From assembly GCA_900472295.1 (NCBI GenBank), contig UCIA01000007.1, positions 127,686 to 191,685 of the forward strand: 64,000 bases of DNA. Direction: 5' to 3'. Of the stretch, positions 8,254 to 17,100 are shown piece after piece. The notes under the pieces were generated by a model. It worked only from the letters and a program-made list of their open reading frames with translations. It did no database searches and was not told the DNA's origin. The translations under genes and the position numbers were made by a program. Numbering within the stretch: position 1 is the first letter of the stretch; each line of letters starts with the position of its first letter. Source of the DNA: Hyphomicrobiales bacterium. Its GTDB lineage: Bacteria; Pseudomonadota; Alphaproteobacteria; Rhizobiales; Rhizobiaceae.

Positions 8254-9213
8254 TCAGGACTTTGTGTGCGTCACCGTGCCCGCGGTCAGGATGCGCAGCA
8301 CCCTGATCGCTTCCTCGCCGCTGGTGCGCGGCTCGGCGCGCGTCTCGATGCACTGGATAAAGTGCTCCAGCTCGCGCGTCAGCGGCATGCCCTGGCCGAC
8401 CGCGACGTAGGATGGCTCATTGGTGGTGAAGGCCCACTGGCCGCTGTCCTGCCACACAGCGTGGCGGTAGACGGCAAGCTTGCGCTCCCACGGCTCGACA
8501 TCGTCGAACACCGCCATCGCCTTGGTGCCGACCACGGTCAGCCGCCGCTCACGGTAAGGATTGAGCCGCGAGGTGAAGAGATGGCTGCGCAATCCGTTGG
8601 GAAAGCGCATGTGCAGATGCGCGAAGTCGCTGAGGCTGTCGAGCAATGCAGCCCCCTCGCCGCGCACCTCGATCGGCTCGGTACCGGTGATGGCCAGAAT
8701 CATCGACAGGTCGTGCGGCGCCAGATCCCATAGCGCGTCGTTCTCGGTGTGGAATTTGCCAAGGCCGAGCCGGTGCGAATGGATGTAGCGGACTTCGCCG
8801 AGCTCGCCATTGTCGATCAGCGCCTTCAGCGTCTCGAAGGCAGGATGGAAGCGCAAGACATGGCCGACCATGAAGACGCGGCCATTGTCTTTTGCCGCCT
8901 GCACCGCACGCTCGGCATCGGGCACGGTCAGCGCAATCGGCTTTTCCACCAGCACGTCCTTGCCGGCCTCAGCAGCGCGCACGGCAAGATCGGCATGGAA
9001 TTGCGGCGGCAACGCCATGACGATGGCGTCGATATCCTTGCGCAAGAACAGCTGGTCCGGCTCGATCGCCAGGCAGTCCTGCTCGCTGGCAAAGCCTTCG
9101 GCCCGGGCCCGATTGGAATCGGAAACGGCGTGCAGCGCGCCAAGCGCCTTGAGAGTGCGGATGTGGTTGCTGCCCCAGTATCCGCAACCGAGGACTGCAA
9201 TGCGCGGCTTCAT
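8254..9213 (-). CDS. Gfo/Idh/MocA-family NAD(P)-dependent oxidoreductase
   Basis: The 319-aa protein has an N-terminal Rossmann fold (IAVLGCGYWGSNHIRTLKAL), the DAIVMALPPQFHADLAVRAAEAGKDVLVEKPIAL segment with the family Glu-Lys-Pro motif, and the C-terminal substrate domain (FMVGHVLRFHPAFETLKALI, LWDLAPHDLSMIL with the catalytic His). Such enzymes oxidise or reduce sugars, inositols or UDP-sugar acids. The shape of the C-terminal part resembles UDP-N-acetylglucosamine 3-dehydrogenase-type members, but the substrate cannot be set from sequence alone. I chose the ATG at 9213 rather than the TTG 3 codons upstream. There is no obvious partner gene nearby. Confidence 0.85.
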   Translation of the reverse strand: MKPRIAVLGCGYWGSNHIRTLKALGALHAVSDSNRARAEGFASEQDCLAIEPDQLFLRKDIDAIVMALPPQFHADLAVRAAEAGKDVLVEKPIALTVPDAERAVQAAKDNGRVFMVGHVLRFHPAFETLKALIDNGELGEVRYIHSHRLGLGKFHTENDALWDLAPHDLSMILAITGTEPIEVRGEGAALLDSLSDFAHLHMRFPNGLRSHLFTSRLNPYRERRLTVVGTKAMAVFDDVEPWERKLAVYRHAVWQDSGQWAFTTNEPSYVAVGQGMPLTRELEHFIQCIETRAEPRTSGEEAIRVLRILTAGTVTHTKS

Positions 9214-9450
9214 CAGCTTCAAACTCTATTTTCTTGGCCGAGACATAGCGACGTGCTCCGTCGAACTCAACCCCGACAGCCCACCTCAGGTGTCTGGCCG
9301 GCAAAGCTTTTCATCAGTGACAATATGCCGGCGGGCCGGACGCATCCATGCTTGACAGGCTCGCCCTCCCAACCTTATATCCGCGCGACCTTGGCGAACG
9401 CCTCGAAATGCCTTTCGATTTAAGGCAGATTTCGGGCCTTTCGCCGCCCT

Positions 9451-9527
9451 GGCGGGGTAGCTCAGTTGGTTAGAGCACGGGAATCATAATCCTGGGGTCG
9501 GGGGTTCAAGTCCCTCTCCCGCTACCA
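9451..9527 (+). tRNA. tRNA-Met (CAU), elongator type
   Basis: A full cloverleaf folds: acceptor GGCGGGG/TCCCGCT, D-arm GCTC/GAGC, anticodon stem CGGGA/TCCTG with loop ATCATAA (anticodon CAT at 9485-9487), T-arm GGGGG-TTCAAGT-CCCTC (one G.U), and encoded CCA at 9525-9527. The acceptor G.U first pair and A73 fit elongator Met rather than initiator; tRNA-Ile2 with modified CAU cannot be fully excluded. The 3' 17 nt serve as the integration core of the following island and are repeated at 36086-36102. Confidence 0.95.
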
Positions 9528-11109
9528 TCAATACAGCGTTAGGCGCCTCTCCTGGTTTGCGGTTTGCCAGGTTGAGGAGCTCCGCCAGCGCACCGTGGAC
9601 CTTGAGCTCAATCTGCCCCCTGCCCTCGGTTGGATTGATCTCGATCTTCGCAACTAGCGAGCGTACAATCCTCGCTGCCTCGTGACGCTCGCTTTCGTCG
9701 GATTGCAGCGCCATCTGCAGTTCCGACACCTTGCGGCGATAAGCCTCGACCGCCGCCGGGCGAAATTCCACGATGCTTTCAGCGGCTGCCACGGCTTGAA
9801 GCTCTCGCGCTAGATTTTCCTTCTCGCTCTCGAGGTCCAGCAACTTCGATCTCATGCTGGCCGTCGAGACACCGTCGGCAATGGCATCAACGATATTGGC
9901 AATCTGCCCGTCGATGCCGACGAGCCGCTTCTCAGCTTCCTTGTTCCGTTGGCGGTTCATCGCATTCAGCCGCTTTTGCTCGGCGTGATATTCGGCAAGG
10001 AAGCCCGCGATAGCATCTGGCGCCAGCAATCGCCGCTGGATGCCAGCAAGCACACGCTTTTCGAGGTCGCCAACACGGATCGTCCTGCTGTTGGTGCAGG
10101 TACCTTTCTCACGATGCGCAGCACAGGCCAGTTGGTCTTGATTCTTCACGGTATAGGAAGCGCCACAGCAGCCGCATCGTACGAGCCCTGAGAACATATG
10201 TTTCGGCCGTCGGCGATGATGGAGTTTCGAACCTCCATACAGCTTCTTGCGAGCTTGAGCTGCTTCCCATAGCGCATCATCCACGATGCGCAGATGCGAG
10301 ACCTCCATGACCTGCCACGTTTCGGGCGGGTTCGACCGCGAGATGCGCTTGCCGGTTTCTGGATCTTTCACCATCTTGATACGGTTGAAAACGAGCAGCC
10401 CGATATAGATTTCGTTGTAAAGGAAGCCGCTTCTTCGCTTGAGATTGCCGTTGATCGTCGAGGCGCCCCAAGCGCCACCAAAGGGCGATGGGATACCTTC
10501 TTTATTGAGGTCAGCAGCTATCGCACGCGCTGATCGACCAACCGCGAACTCCCGAAAGATTCTGCGCACGACCTGGGCTTGATGCTCATCGATCTCGCGC
10601 AGACCGCGGATCGGTTCGCCGCTTTCATCTAGCTTTTTGACCACGCGATAGCCATAGGAAAGGCCACCAGCCGCATAGCCATTCAATATTCGTCCGCTTT
10701 GTCCGCGCCTGATTTTAACCGCAAGGTCACGCAGGAAGAGCGCGTTCATCGTTCCCTTGAGGCCCACATGAAGTTCGTCGACTGCTCCCTCGGAGAGGGT
10801 GACGAGGTTGACGCCGGCGAAGCGCAGCCGTTTGAAGAGACCAGCCACATCTTCCTGGTCGCGTGAGAGGCGATCAAGCGCCTCGGCAAGAACGATCTCG
10901 AACTGCCCGCTTTGAGCATCACTCAGGAGCCGCTGAATGTCTGGTCGACGGACGATGCTTGCACCAGAGATGGCAGCATCGGCATAGGTCCCAACGACAG
11001 TCCATCCCTCTTTAATTGAGTGTTCTCGGCAAAGTCGCAGTTGGTCCTCGATGGAGGCTTCGCGTTGGTTATCGGACGAATAGCGAGCGTACAGCGCGAC
11101 GCGGGTCAT
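9484..11109 (-). CDS. Large serine recombinase (island integrase)
   Basis: From the ATG at 11109 the product is 541 aa. The N-terminal resolvase domain starts VALYARYSSDNQREASIEDQ with catalytic Ser11 and has the LAEALDRLSRDQEDVAGLFKRL helix; a recombinase domain follows (YGYRVVKK, RAIAADLNKEGIPSPFGGAWGASTI), then a zinc ribbon (CGCCGASYTVKNQ...CAAHREKGTC) and a coiled-coil insertion rich in Lys and Glu. The last 14 codons read the tRNA on the opposite strand (end GEGLEPPTPGL), and the stop lies in the anticodon loop at 9484-9486. Large serine integrases catalyse directional attP x attB recombination. The family normally avoids tRNA sites, which makes this location unusual. A small conserved-type gene overlaps its start. 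Confidence 0.93.
   Translation of the reverse strand: MTRVALYARYSSDNQREASIEDQLRLCREHSIKEGWTVVGTYADAAISGASIVRRPDIQRLLSDAQSGQFEIVLAEALDRLSRDQEDVAGLFKRLRFAGVNLVTLSEGAVDELHVGLKGTMNALFLRDLAVKIRRGQSGRILNGYAAGGLSYGYRVVKKLDESGEPIRGLREIDEHQAQVVRRIFREFAVGRSARAIAADLNKEGIPSPFGGAWGASTINGNLKRRSGFLYNEIYIGLLVFNRIKMVKDPETGKRISRSNPPETWQVMEVSHLRIVDDALWEAAQARKKLYGGSKLHHRRRPKHMFSGLVRCGCCGASYTVKNQDQLACAAHREKGTCTNSRTIRVGDLEKRVLAGIQRRLLAPDAIAGFLAEYHAEQKRLNAMNRQRNKEAEKRLVGIDGQIANIVDAIADGVSTASMRSKLLDLESEKENLARELQAVAAAESIVEFRPAAVEAYRRKVSELQMALQSDESERHEAARIVRSLVAKIEINPTEGRGQIELKVHGALAELLNLANRKPGEAPNAVLMVAGEGLEPPTPGL
9511..9527 (+). repeat. attL core: 17-bp direct repeat in tRNA-Met 3' end
   Basis: TCCCTCTCCCGCTACCA, identical to 36086-36102. 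It covers the 3' T-arm strand, acceptor strand and CCA, so insertion keeps the tRNA intact. Confidence 0.9.
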
Positions 11110-11378
11110 GGCGGCGGATCCTCTCTCCTGTTCCCAGGGGGTTTGCCATCCTGCTCCCTGCCCTCTCCCTCTCGGCGGCCCGGCCGATTGTCGTTGGCCG
11201 CCAGCCCCGCCTCGAATGCCTCCCGCGCCAGCTGCCGGCCGATCAGCCGGGCGATATCCAGCACGACCCGATCGAGCCTGGCCGCCATGTTTTCTGGGCG
11301 CCCCTCGGGGTTGGCGAGGTCGCGGTTGTCGTTCGCCGGAACCAAAGCCTGTGGTCCAGTCCGGGTTTCCTCTGCCAT
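11106..11378 (-). CDS. Small recombinase-associated protein
   Basis: The 90-aa product (start MAEETRTGPQALVPANDNR) overlaps the recombinase ATG by 4 bp, so the two are translationally coupled. It has a central helix MAARLDRVVLDIARLIGRQLAREAFE and two short ANDNR motifs, with a Pro/Arg/Glu-rich tail. I chose the ATG at 11378 because GGGAG lies 10 nt upstream; a longer frame to 11570 is open. Short proteins of this kind are commonly found just ahead of rhizobial serine recombinases and might act as excision or directionality factors, but this is conjecture from position only. Confidence 0.65.
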   Translation of the reverse strand: MAEETRTGPQALVPANDNRDLANPEGRPENMAARLDRVVLDIARLIGRQLAREAFEAGLAANDNRPGRREGEGREQDGKPPGNRREDPPP

Positions 11379-11607
11379 CGCGGTCGCGCTCCCAATGGTG
11401 CATCGATCCGCTAGCGGAGGCCTTCGGAGGGCGAAGGAAAGCACGAGGTTCATGTCGTAGGGCCACAGCGTGCAATGACTTGCGTCGTGCGGTTTCGTCT
11501 CAATGGTTAAGGTCGGGCTGCAGGCGACAAGTGGGAACGTCCTGATGCTCGCGTCCAGGAGCACCATCACTTCAGAAGGCGTGTCGGAAGTCGGTTACAT
11601 CGCTACA

Positions 11608-12198
11608 CTACTCCGCCTCGCCTTCCGCTTTCAGCGCCGCGACCAGCTTGACTGCGGTCTCCCAATGCTTGGCGACATCGCTCCGCGTCCGTGCTCGGCT
11701 CCGGCGACCAACCGGCAAACCTCCCGCGATCGCCTTCAAGTCACGCAGTACGGAAGATATGTGCGGCCACGGGAAGTCGGTCGGGTCACCAATATCTCGA
11801 TCGGCTCCAATGATCATTTCTAACTTCGCGATGATGCCGATGAGCGACGTAGCCGCGACCTCAGGGATCGAATCTTGAAATTTTAGAGCTTCGGTCATCG
11901 CAAAGACCTCGGCTTCGCAAGCTATGAGATGCTCAGGGTCTAGACCCATAGTAGGCACTGATAGTTGCCACGGCATCGGCTCGGCCGCAGTCAATACCTG
12001 AATTCCGGTATTGGCGATCATTCGCGCCTCCATCCGCTGCTGAATTCGACACAACAGCAATGAGGCATATCGAGCTCGTTGCCATTCGCTCCATAGTCTC
12101 AAAGCGGAATCTGTGCCTTGGGGCCCCGGCCTCTCGAGCTCATCGCGTTGGCGGCCGATGACGAAAGGCAAAGTCGTGGTATTGTCGGAATCAACCAT
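11608..12198 (-). CDS. Hypothetical protein of the island
   Basis: The 196-aa product begins MVDSDNTTTLPFVIGRQRDELE. It is helical and soluble, without signal peptide or membrane segments; there is a basic patch near the C-terminus (VGRRSRARTRSDVAKHW). I do not recognise the family. It is on the same strand as the recombinase genes, 230 bp upstream of them, and divergent from the RHH/HTH gene pair, so it probably belongs to the integration and maintenance end of the island. Codon use looks typical of a real rhizobial gene, though the coding call rests on an open frame and amino-acid composition. Confidence 0.55.
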   Translation of the reverse strand: MVDSDNTTTLPFVIGRQRDELERPGPQGTDSALRLWSEWQRARYASLLLCRIQQRMEARMIANTGIQVLTAAEPMPWQLSVPTMGLDPEHLIACEAEVFAMTEALKFQDSIPEVAATSLIGIIAKLEMIIGADRDIGDPTDFPWPHISSVLRDLKAIAGGLPVGRRSRARTRSDVAKHWETAVKLVAALKAEGEAE

Positions 12199-12285
12199 GA
12201 TCCGAGCTCCAATCAGCTTGGGTTGTGGTCAGGCCGAGCGACGTGTTCGTGCACGTTGTTCGGCCGCAAAGCGCAAACCACAATT

Positions 12286-12312
12286 TACGTACATACCGTA
12301 CATTACGGACAT
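12286..12312. promoter_or_regulatory. Three 9-bp tandem repeats, candidate RHH operator
   Basis: TACGTACAT, ACCGTACAT and TACGGACAT lie head to tail at exact 9-bp spacing immediately upstream of the RHH gene start at 12318. Ribbon-helix-helix repressors bind direct short repeats of this kind, often in their own promoter. Confidence 0.5.
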
Positions 12313-12317
12313 AGTCA

Positions 12318-12500
12318 TTGTCAAACACGCCCGATGCTATTGATAACAAAACTGAGCGCTTCGAACTGCGGCTTACGAGTGACTTGCTTGCCCGCGTTGA
12401 CGAATGGCGCCGAAATCAGCCCGATCTACCCACCAGATCGGAGGCCTTCCGACGACTTGTCGAGGCTGGTCTCGGTAAGCCAGAACCAGGCGGCACATGA
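12318..12500 (+). CDS. Ribbon-helix-helix DNA-binding protein
   Basis: The 60-aa product contains a CopG/Arc-type ribbon-helix-helix: beta strand ERFELRLTSDLLARVDEW followed by PTRSEAFRRLVEAGL. Such proteins dimerise and repress their own promoter or act as antitoxins or accessory plasmid/ICE regulators. A TTG start is the only reasonable start in frame. Three 9-bp tandem repeats lie just upstream as a likely operator. The stop overlaps the ATG of the next gene (ATGA), so the two are coupled. Confidence 0.75.
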   Translation: MSNTPDAIDNKTERFELRLTSDLLARVDEWRRNQPDLPTRSEAFRRLVEAGLGKPEPGGT

Positions 12501-12661
12501 CTCAAGAGGAATTGCCAGAGCGCTCCGGCCTGATCGCCCGCTATATAGGTGCCATTGAACGCGCTGATGTTTCAGCAAGTGTGCTTGGGCGCATCGCCGA
12601 CGCGTTAGAAATGGAGCCGGAAGCACTCATTCGCAAAGCGAACGGCAGTCATTCAGAATAG
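12497..12661 (+). CDS. Miniature XRE-type HTH protein
   Basis: A 54-aa frame starting MTQEELPERSGLIARYIGAIER and continuing through VLGRIADALEMEPEALIRKA. This is the pattern of a Cro/C1 (XRE) helix-turn-helix from helix 2 onward, lacking the usual first helix. It may be a truncated repressor, or a mini-HTH that works with the preceding RHH protein, to which it is translationally coupled by a 4-bp overlap. No toxin-like partner is adjacent. It is too short for many gene finders; the clear motif and the coupling are the support. Confidence 0.6.
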   Translation: MTQEELPERSGLIARYIGAIERADVSASVLGRIADALEMEPEALIRKANGSHSE

Positions 12662-12985
12662 GTCTGCGCGGAGCCGCTCGCGAGCGCGCCGTAAACAGCG
12701 CCGTAGCGAGCGAGCGGCGGGTTTGCGCCCATTCGCGGACATTCAATGAGACTTGTAGCGTCTCCAAAAGCGGACAAAGAAACTGTTGCCGCAGCATCAC
12801 CGCCGCACAGGATGCTTAGACCTGACAGGCATTACCACCTATCCAAGAAATGGCGAGACGCTCAAAAAAGGGCACGCACGCGACGTTGAGAACCATCTCG
12901 ATGCGCGCACTAAATAACTTTATGACCGGCGAACTGAAGATGTCACGCTCGATGAAGTCGAGCGGATACAGATCTAGGCGGAAGT
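12662..12985. other. Intergenic stretch without a supported gene
   Basis: 324 bp. A 47-codon frame from an ATG at 12747 exists, but it has no recognisable motif. The sequence near 12720-12780 resembles the rhizobial intergenic theme of alternating 'GCAAA/GCGGACA' stretches. I see no RNA gene. Confidence 0.4.
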
Positions 12986-13966
12986 ATGGGTGAGGCAGTG
13001 AACGTCCTGAATCTCGACGGCATTCCGTCCACGGCGCCCCGAAACGACGGCAAACCCTTTTTCCAGTTTGATCCGCAAGGCGTATGGCGATGGTCAGCGG
13101 GCGATGGTCTTGATGAAGTCGAGGCAGTTTGCGTGCGCTTGCACCAGGATTTCCGACGGGCGATCATGAAGGGAGTGGCCTACGAGCAATTGCTCATGAT
13201 GCTACCGCAGTTTGTCAGCATCGCAGGCCACAACTCGGAGGCGCCGCTGTCGAAAGCTCTGTTCGAGCAGTTCCTTGCTGAAAGCGCAGGCTTTCCAGAA
13301 ATCAATCGCTTTCTGTACCTCTATGACTGCCAGCGGCTAGTCAGCTCAATCCAGGAATGCACCAAAGAGGTGGTCCAAGTCCAAGGCGAGTTTTACCAGG
13401 TCTTCAACATGGAGGGCTTCTTCTATCCTCTCATGAAGCACGAGGATGGCACCCGCTACTCGACGTCTCCGATCGTAACTAAGCTGTTCGCCTATTTGAG
13501 TTTCATTTTTATCCGGCTGCACAGTCTGCTTGACTACACGGTGAAGGTCGCGATGGAGGCAGAAAACCTCCGCGGTGATTTCAGAACCTACCCAAAAATG
13601 TCGAGTCTCAGCCTGCAGTACGGCGACAGGAAGCGGGTCAGCTTTAACGGGGCCGTCGACACGTTGTTTGAGGGCAACGACTTCCTCACGACGGTCGAGA
13701 CACTCCGTAACCACATCATCCATGATGGGCTGCTCGACGACATGCCGAAAGCCTATGAGGTCATCAAGGACGGCGTCGCGATTGAGAAGTTCGTCCTGAT
13801 GCCCGACATGACGAATGGTCGTTTCGATCGGTCGAAAAACCGGAACTTGTTCTACGGCGGCGAAGACCGGATCAATCGACGACTTCCTGACCTGATCCGC
13901 GAGTTCATGAACCGTGAAGTTGCCACTCTACAACTGGTGCGTCAGGGTCTTGAGAAGCTGGCATAG
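12986..13966 (+). CDS. HEPN-like protein, partner of the STAND nuclease
   Basis: The 326-aa product is mostly helical. Its C-terminal half contains VETLRNHIIHDGLL, an R-x4-H motif (Arg241, His246) of the kind that forms the RNase active site in HEPN domains, preceded by a long helical segment typical of the fold (FAYLSFIFIRLHSLLDYTVKVAME). No known family name comes to mind. It is followed 135 bp later by a 1467-aa STAND ATPase on the same strand, suggesting a two-component defence unit in which the HEPN protein could be an RNase effector or an accessory. The HEPN call is motif-based only and needs structural comparison. Start ATG at 12986. Confidence 0.6.
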   Translation: MGEAVNVLNLDGIPSTAPRNDGKPFFQFDPQGVWRWSAGDGLDEVEAVCVRLHQDFRRAIMKGVAYEQLLMMLPQFVSIAGHNSEAPLSKALFEQFLAESAGFPEINRFLYLYDCQRLVSSIQECTKEVVQVQGEFYQVFNMEGFFYPLMKHEDGTRYSTSPIVTKLFAYLSFIFIRLHSLLDYTVKVAMEAENLRGDFRTYPKMSSLSLQYGDRKRVSFNGAVDTLFEGNDFLTTVETLRNHIIHDGLLDDMPKAYEVIKDGVAIEKFVLMPDMTNGRFDRSKNRNLFYGGEDRINRRLPDLIREFMNREVATLQLVRQGLEKLA

Positions 13967-14101
13967 GTGCCGTGTTTTCAGAACTCTTGCCGGTCGATAG
14001 AAAGACCGACACTCGGGCGCGGTGTGCATAACCCGCGCGTTTGGCGTGTGCTCCGTGGCGACGGTCGCTATATTGGTTCGGTTGAGGATAAATCAGGCCC
14101 T

Positions 14102-17100
14102 ATGAGCAACTACGTAGAATTAGGTCGACGCTTTCGCGACCTGACAAATGAGGAGCAGGAAGACCCCTCAACGCTTGCGATGATGGGCGACAGCGAGCCG
14201 TTTCGTGGTGATAGCTGGGACAAGGTCCTGCAGAGCGGCCGCGTTGTGATCCTGGCCACGGCGGGTTCTGGCAAGACTAAGGAGATGCAGGCCCAGGTCG
14301 CCCGGCTGCGCACGGATGGCAAGCATGCGTTTTTCATCCCGATCGAAGCGCTCGACAAAGAAACCGTGAAAAATTTCCTCGCTCAAGAGGCAGGAGACGA
14401 GGATCGATGGGAGCAGTGGCTGAGCTCCGATGAAGATGTCTGGATCTTCCTCGATTCAGTGGACGAGCTCAAACTCGTCAATGGTAAGCTTGAGAAGGCG
14501 TTGCCCAAAGTGGCGGTCGCTTTGGGTGCCGCGAGGGATCGTGCCCACATCATTCTGTCCTGTCGGCCGACCGACTGGCGCCCTGTTCAGGACATGGAAA
14601 CATTCCGGGCAAGGTTGCCCCCGCGCGCTGCACGGCAGATTGTCTTGTCGCCGGACGAGGCGTTCCTTGCTCCCTTCGAACAGAAGCAGGCGTCATACGG
14701 ACAGAAGGAAGTGGACAAGGTCGTAGAGACGCGGATCGTCTTTCTGCTTCCATTAAGTCGAAACCAGATCGAAGTGTTCGCTGCAGCCAAGGGGGTGGCA
14801 GACCCGAAGGCGTTGTCCGCAGCGATCGACCGTGGCGAGGCTTGGTCGTTTGCACGCCGGCCGCTCGATCTACAAAATCTGATCGCAAGCTGGATGGCGA
14901 ACGGCTCGATTGGCTCGCTGCTCCAGCAGCATGAGGCCGATATCGCGAACTCGCTTCGAGATGATGACGAGCGTCCTGATGCGGGGGTTCTTAGCTACGA
15001 TCAGGCCCGCGAAGGAGCTGAACGGCTGGCACTTGCCATGCTGATGACGAAATCGAGGACGATCCGCTCGCTGGAACAGCAGACGTTGGTAGTCAGCGAC
15101 AACTCCGCGCTTGATGCTACGGCGGTCCTTTCGGACTGGGACAGCGCAAAGATTAAGGCACTGCTCCGCCGCCCCATCTTCGATCCCGCGACCTACGGCC
15201 GGATTCGGTTCCATCATCGGAGTGTGCAGGAATATCTGGCGGCCGCACATCTGCTGCGATTGCGTGCCAGAAATCTTCCACGATCAGCGATGCGCCGTCT
15301 GCTCCTCGCTGAGACCTATGGCGAGCGGATTGTCATACCTTCGATGCGTCCGGTTGCGGCATGGCTTGCGCAGACTGATCTCGATATTCGCCGAGAGGTG
15401 CTGGCGCGTGAGCCAGAGGTCTTGTTGCTGAACGGTGATCCGGCCAGCTTGCCGCTCGATGCGAGATCCGAGTTGGTGGGCGCGTATGTCAGTGCCTACA
15501 GCGCTGGCTCATGGCGGGGGCTGGAGATGCCCATTGCTGAAATCCGCAGACTAGCAAAGCCTGATCTGGGTGGGGAGATCCGCAAATGCTGGTCAGTCTC
15601 CCCTAGCAATCAGGAAGTGATTGAGTTCTTGCTTGAGCTAATTTGGCTCGGCGCAATCCACGAGTGCGCGGATATCGCCTTCGACGCGCTTATGAATAGC
15701 AATCTCGGTCCTCACGCGCGTGTGCTCGCATCACGAGCCTTGGCGGACTGCGGCCGAACCGACTTGTTGCGAACTGCTGCAGACGATGCGCTCGCGAATC
15801 CGGCGAACTGGACCAACCGGATTTACTACTCGCTGATCGAGAACATTTATCCAGCCGTCATCACTTCCGCTGAACTTGAGCAGCTGATCCTCCGGGTGCC
15901 GGAACCAAAAGATGAGGTTGGTGGCTTCTCATGGGCACTCTACAACATCGCGGAAGAGCTCGAGCCTGGCAGCGAAGCTGCAGTCTCGCTGCGGGAGCTC
16001 GTTGTCCGACTGATCTGGGACGGTCGTCTTGACCCAGGTGAATGGTACAAGCCGAAAAGCCGGTGCTCACGCATGAGTGGCGCGCTTGCGCGCCTCTGCT
16101 TACGCGAGCTGGAGAGGCCGATAGTGCCTGACACACAGCTCATTCATGCCTGTGCTGTCGCCAATCGCTTGGACAATGACAATGTCGTCGGCCGCGACGA
16201 GCTCGATGCGGTCAGGCTCCGATTTCAGCAGCCGGAACTTCGTGCACAGGCGTTCTGGATCGAACTTGAGATTATGGACACGCTGGGTCGGGCGACCGAG
16301 CCCTTTGAACGTATGTGGCGTACCGAACATGATAGCCTGATAGGACAACTGCGGCCTGCTGACAGACCTTGGTTGCTTGCGGCGCTGGACCGGATCAGCC
16401 CGGTGCGCTCGGTGGCGTTGGTGGCGCTAGTGCGACTTTGGCTGGACAGCGATCGCAGTTCCGAAGAGTTGGCTGCGCTCAAAGCAGCGGTCTCAGATGA
16501 TGTTGAGTTGACGACGCTCATCGTCAGCATGACCACCCCTCAACCGCCAAATCCTGAGTTGGTGAAGCTGGAACAGCAGCACGAGGAGTACAAGCGGAAT
16601 CAAGCTGCAAAGCAGCAAGAGAACAAGGCTTCCTGGATCGCCTGGAAAGCAGAGGTCGACAGCGATCCGGCGCAGGCATTCACCAATGAGAAGAAGGGGC
16701 AGACCCTTTCCAATCTGATCCGATGGCTCCGCAAGTCAGGTCGCGACACGCATACCAAGCTGTTCTACGCGAATTGGCGCTCTGTACGTGCAGTGTTTGG
16801 CGACGTCATTGCCGATGGCTTCGAACGAGAGATCCGACAGTTCTGGCGCCAGACGAAGCCGCCGATCTGGTCGGGCCGAAAAGTTGAGGAGCGCAACTCC
16901 ATCTGGGGATCACAGCATATGGCCCTCACCGGGCTGGCGATCGAGGCAACTGGTGAACGGTGGGCGTTCACCCTTACCGAACAAGAGGCGCGGCGGGCCG
17001 CTGAATGGGGCCTGGTTGAAATCAATGGGGTTCCCGAATGGTACGGTGCGTATGCGTCTGTACGGAAGACGGCGGTCACGGCGGCGATAAACGTTGAGCT

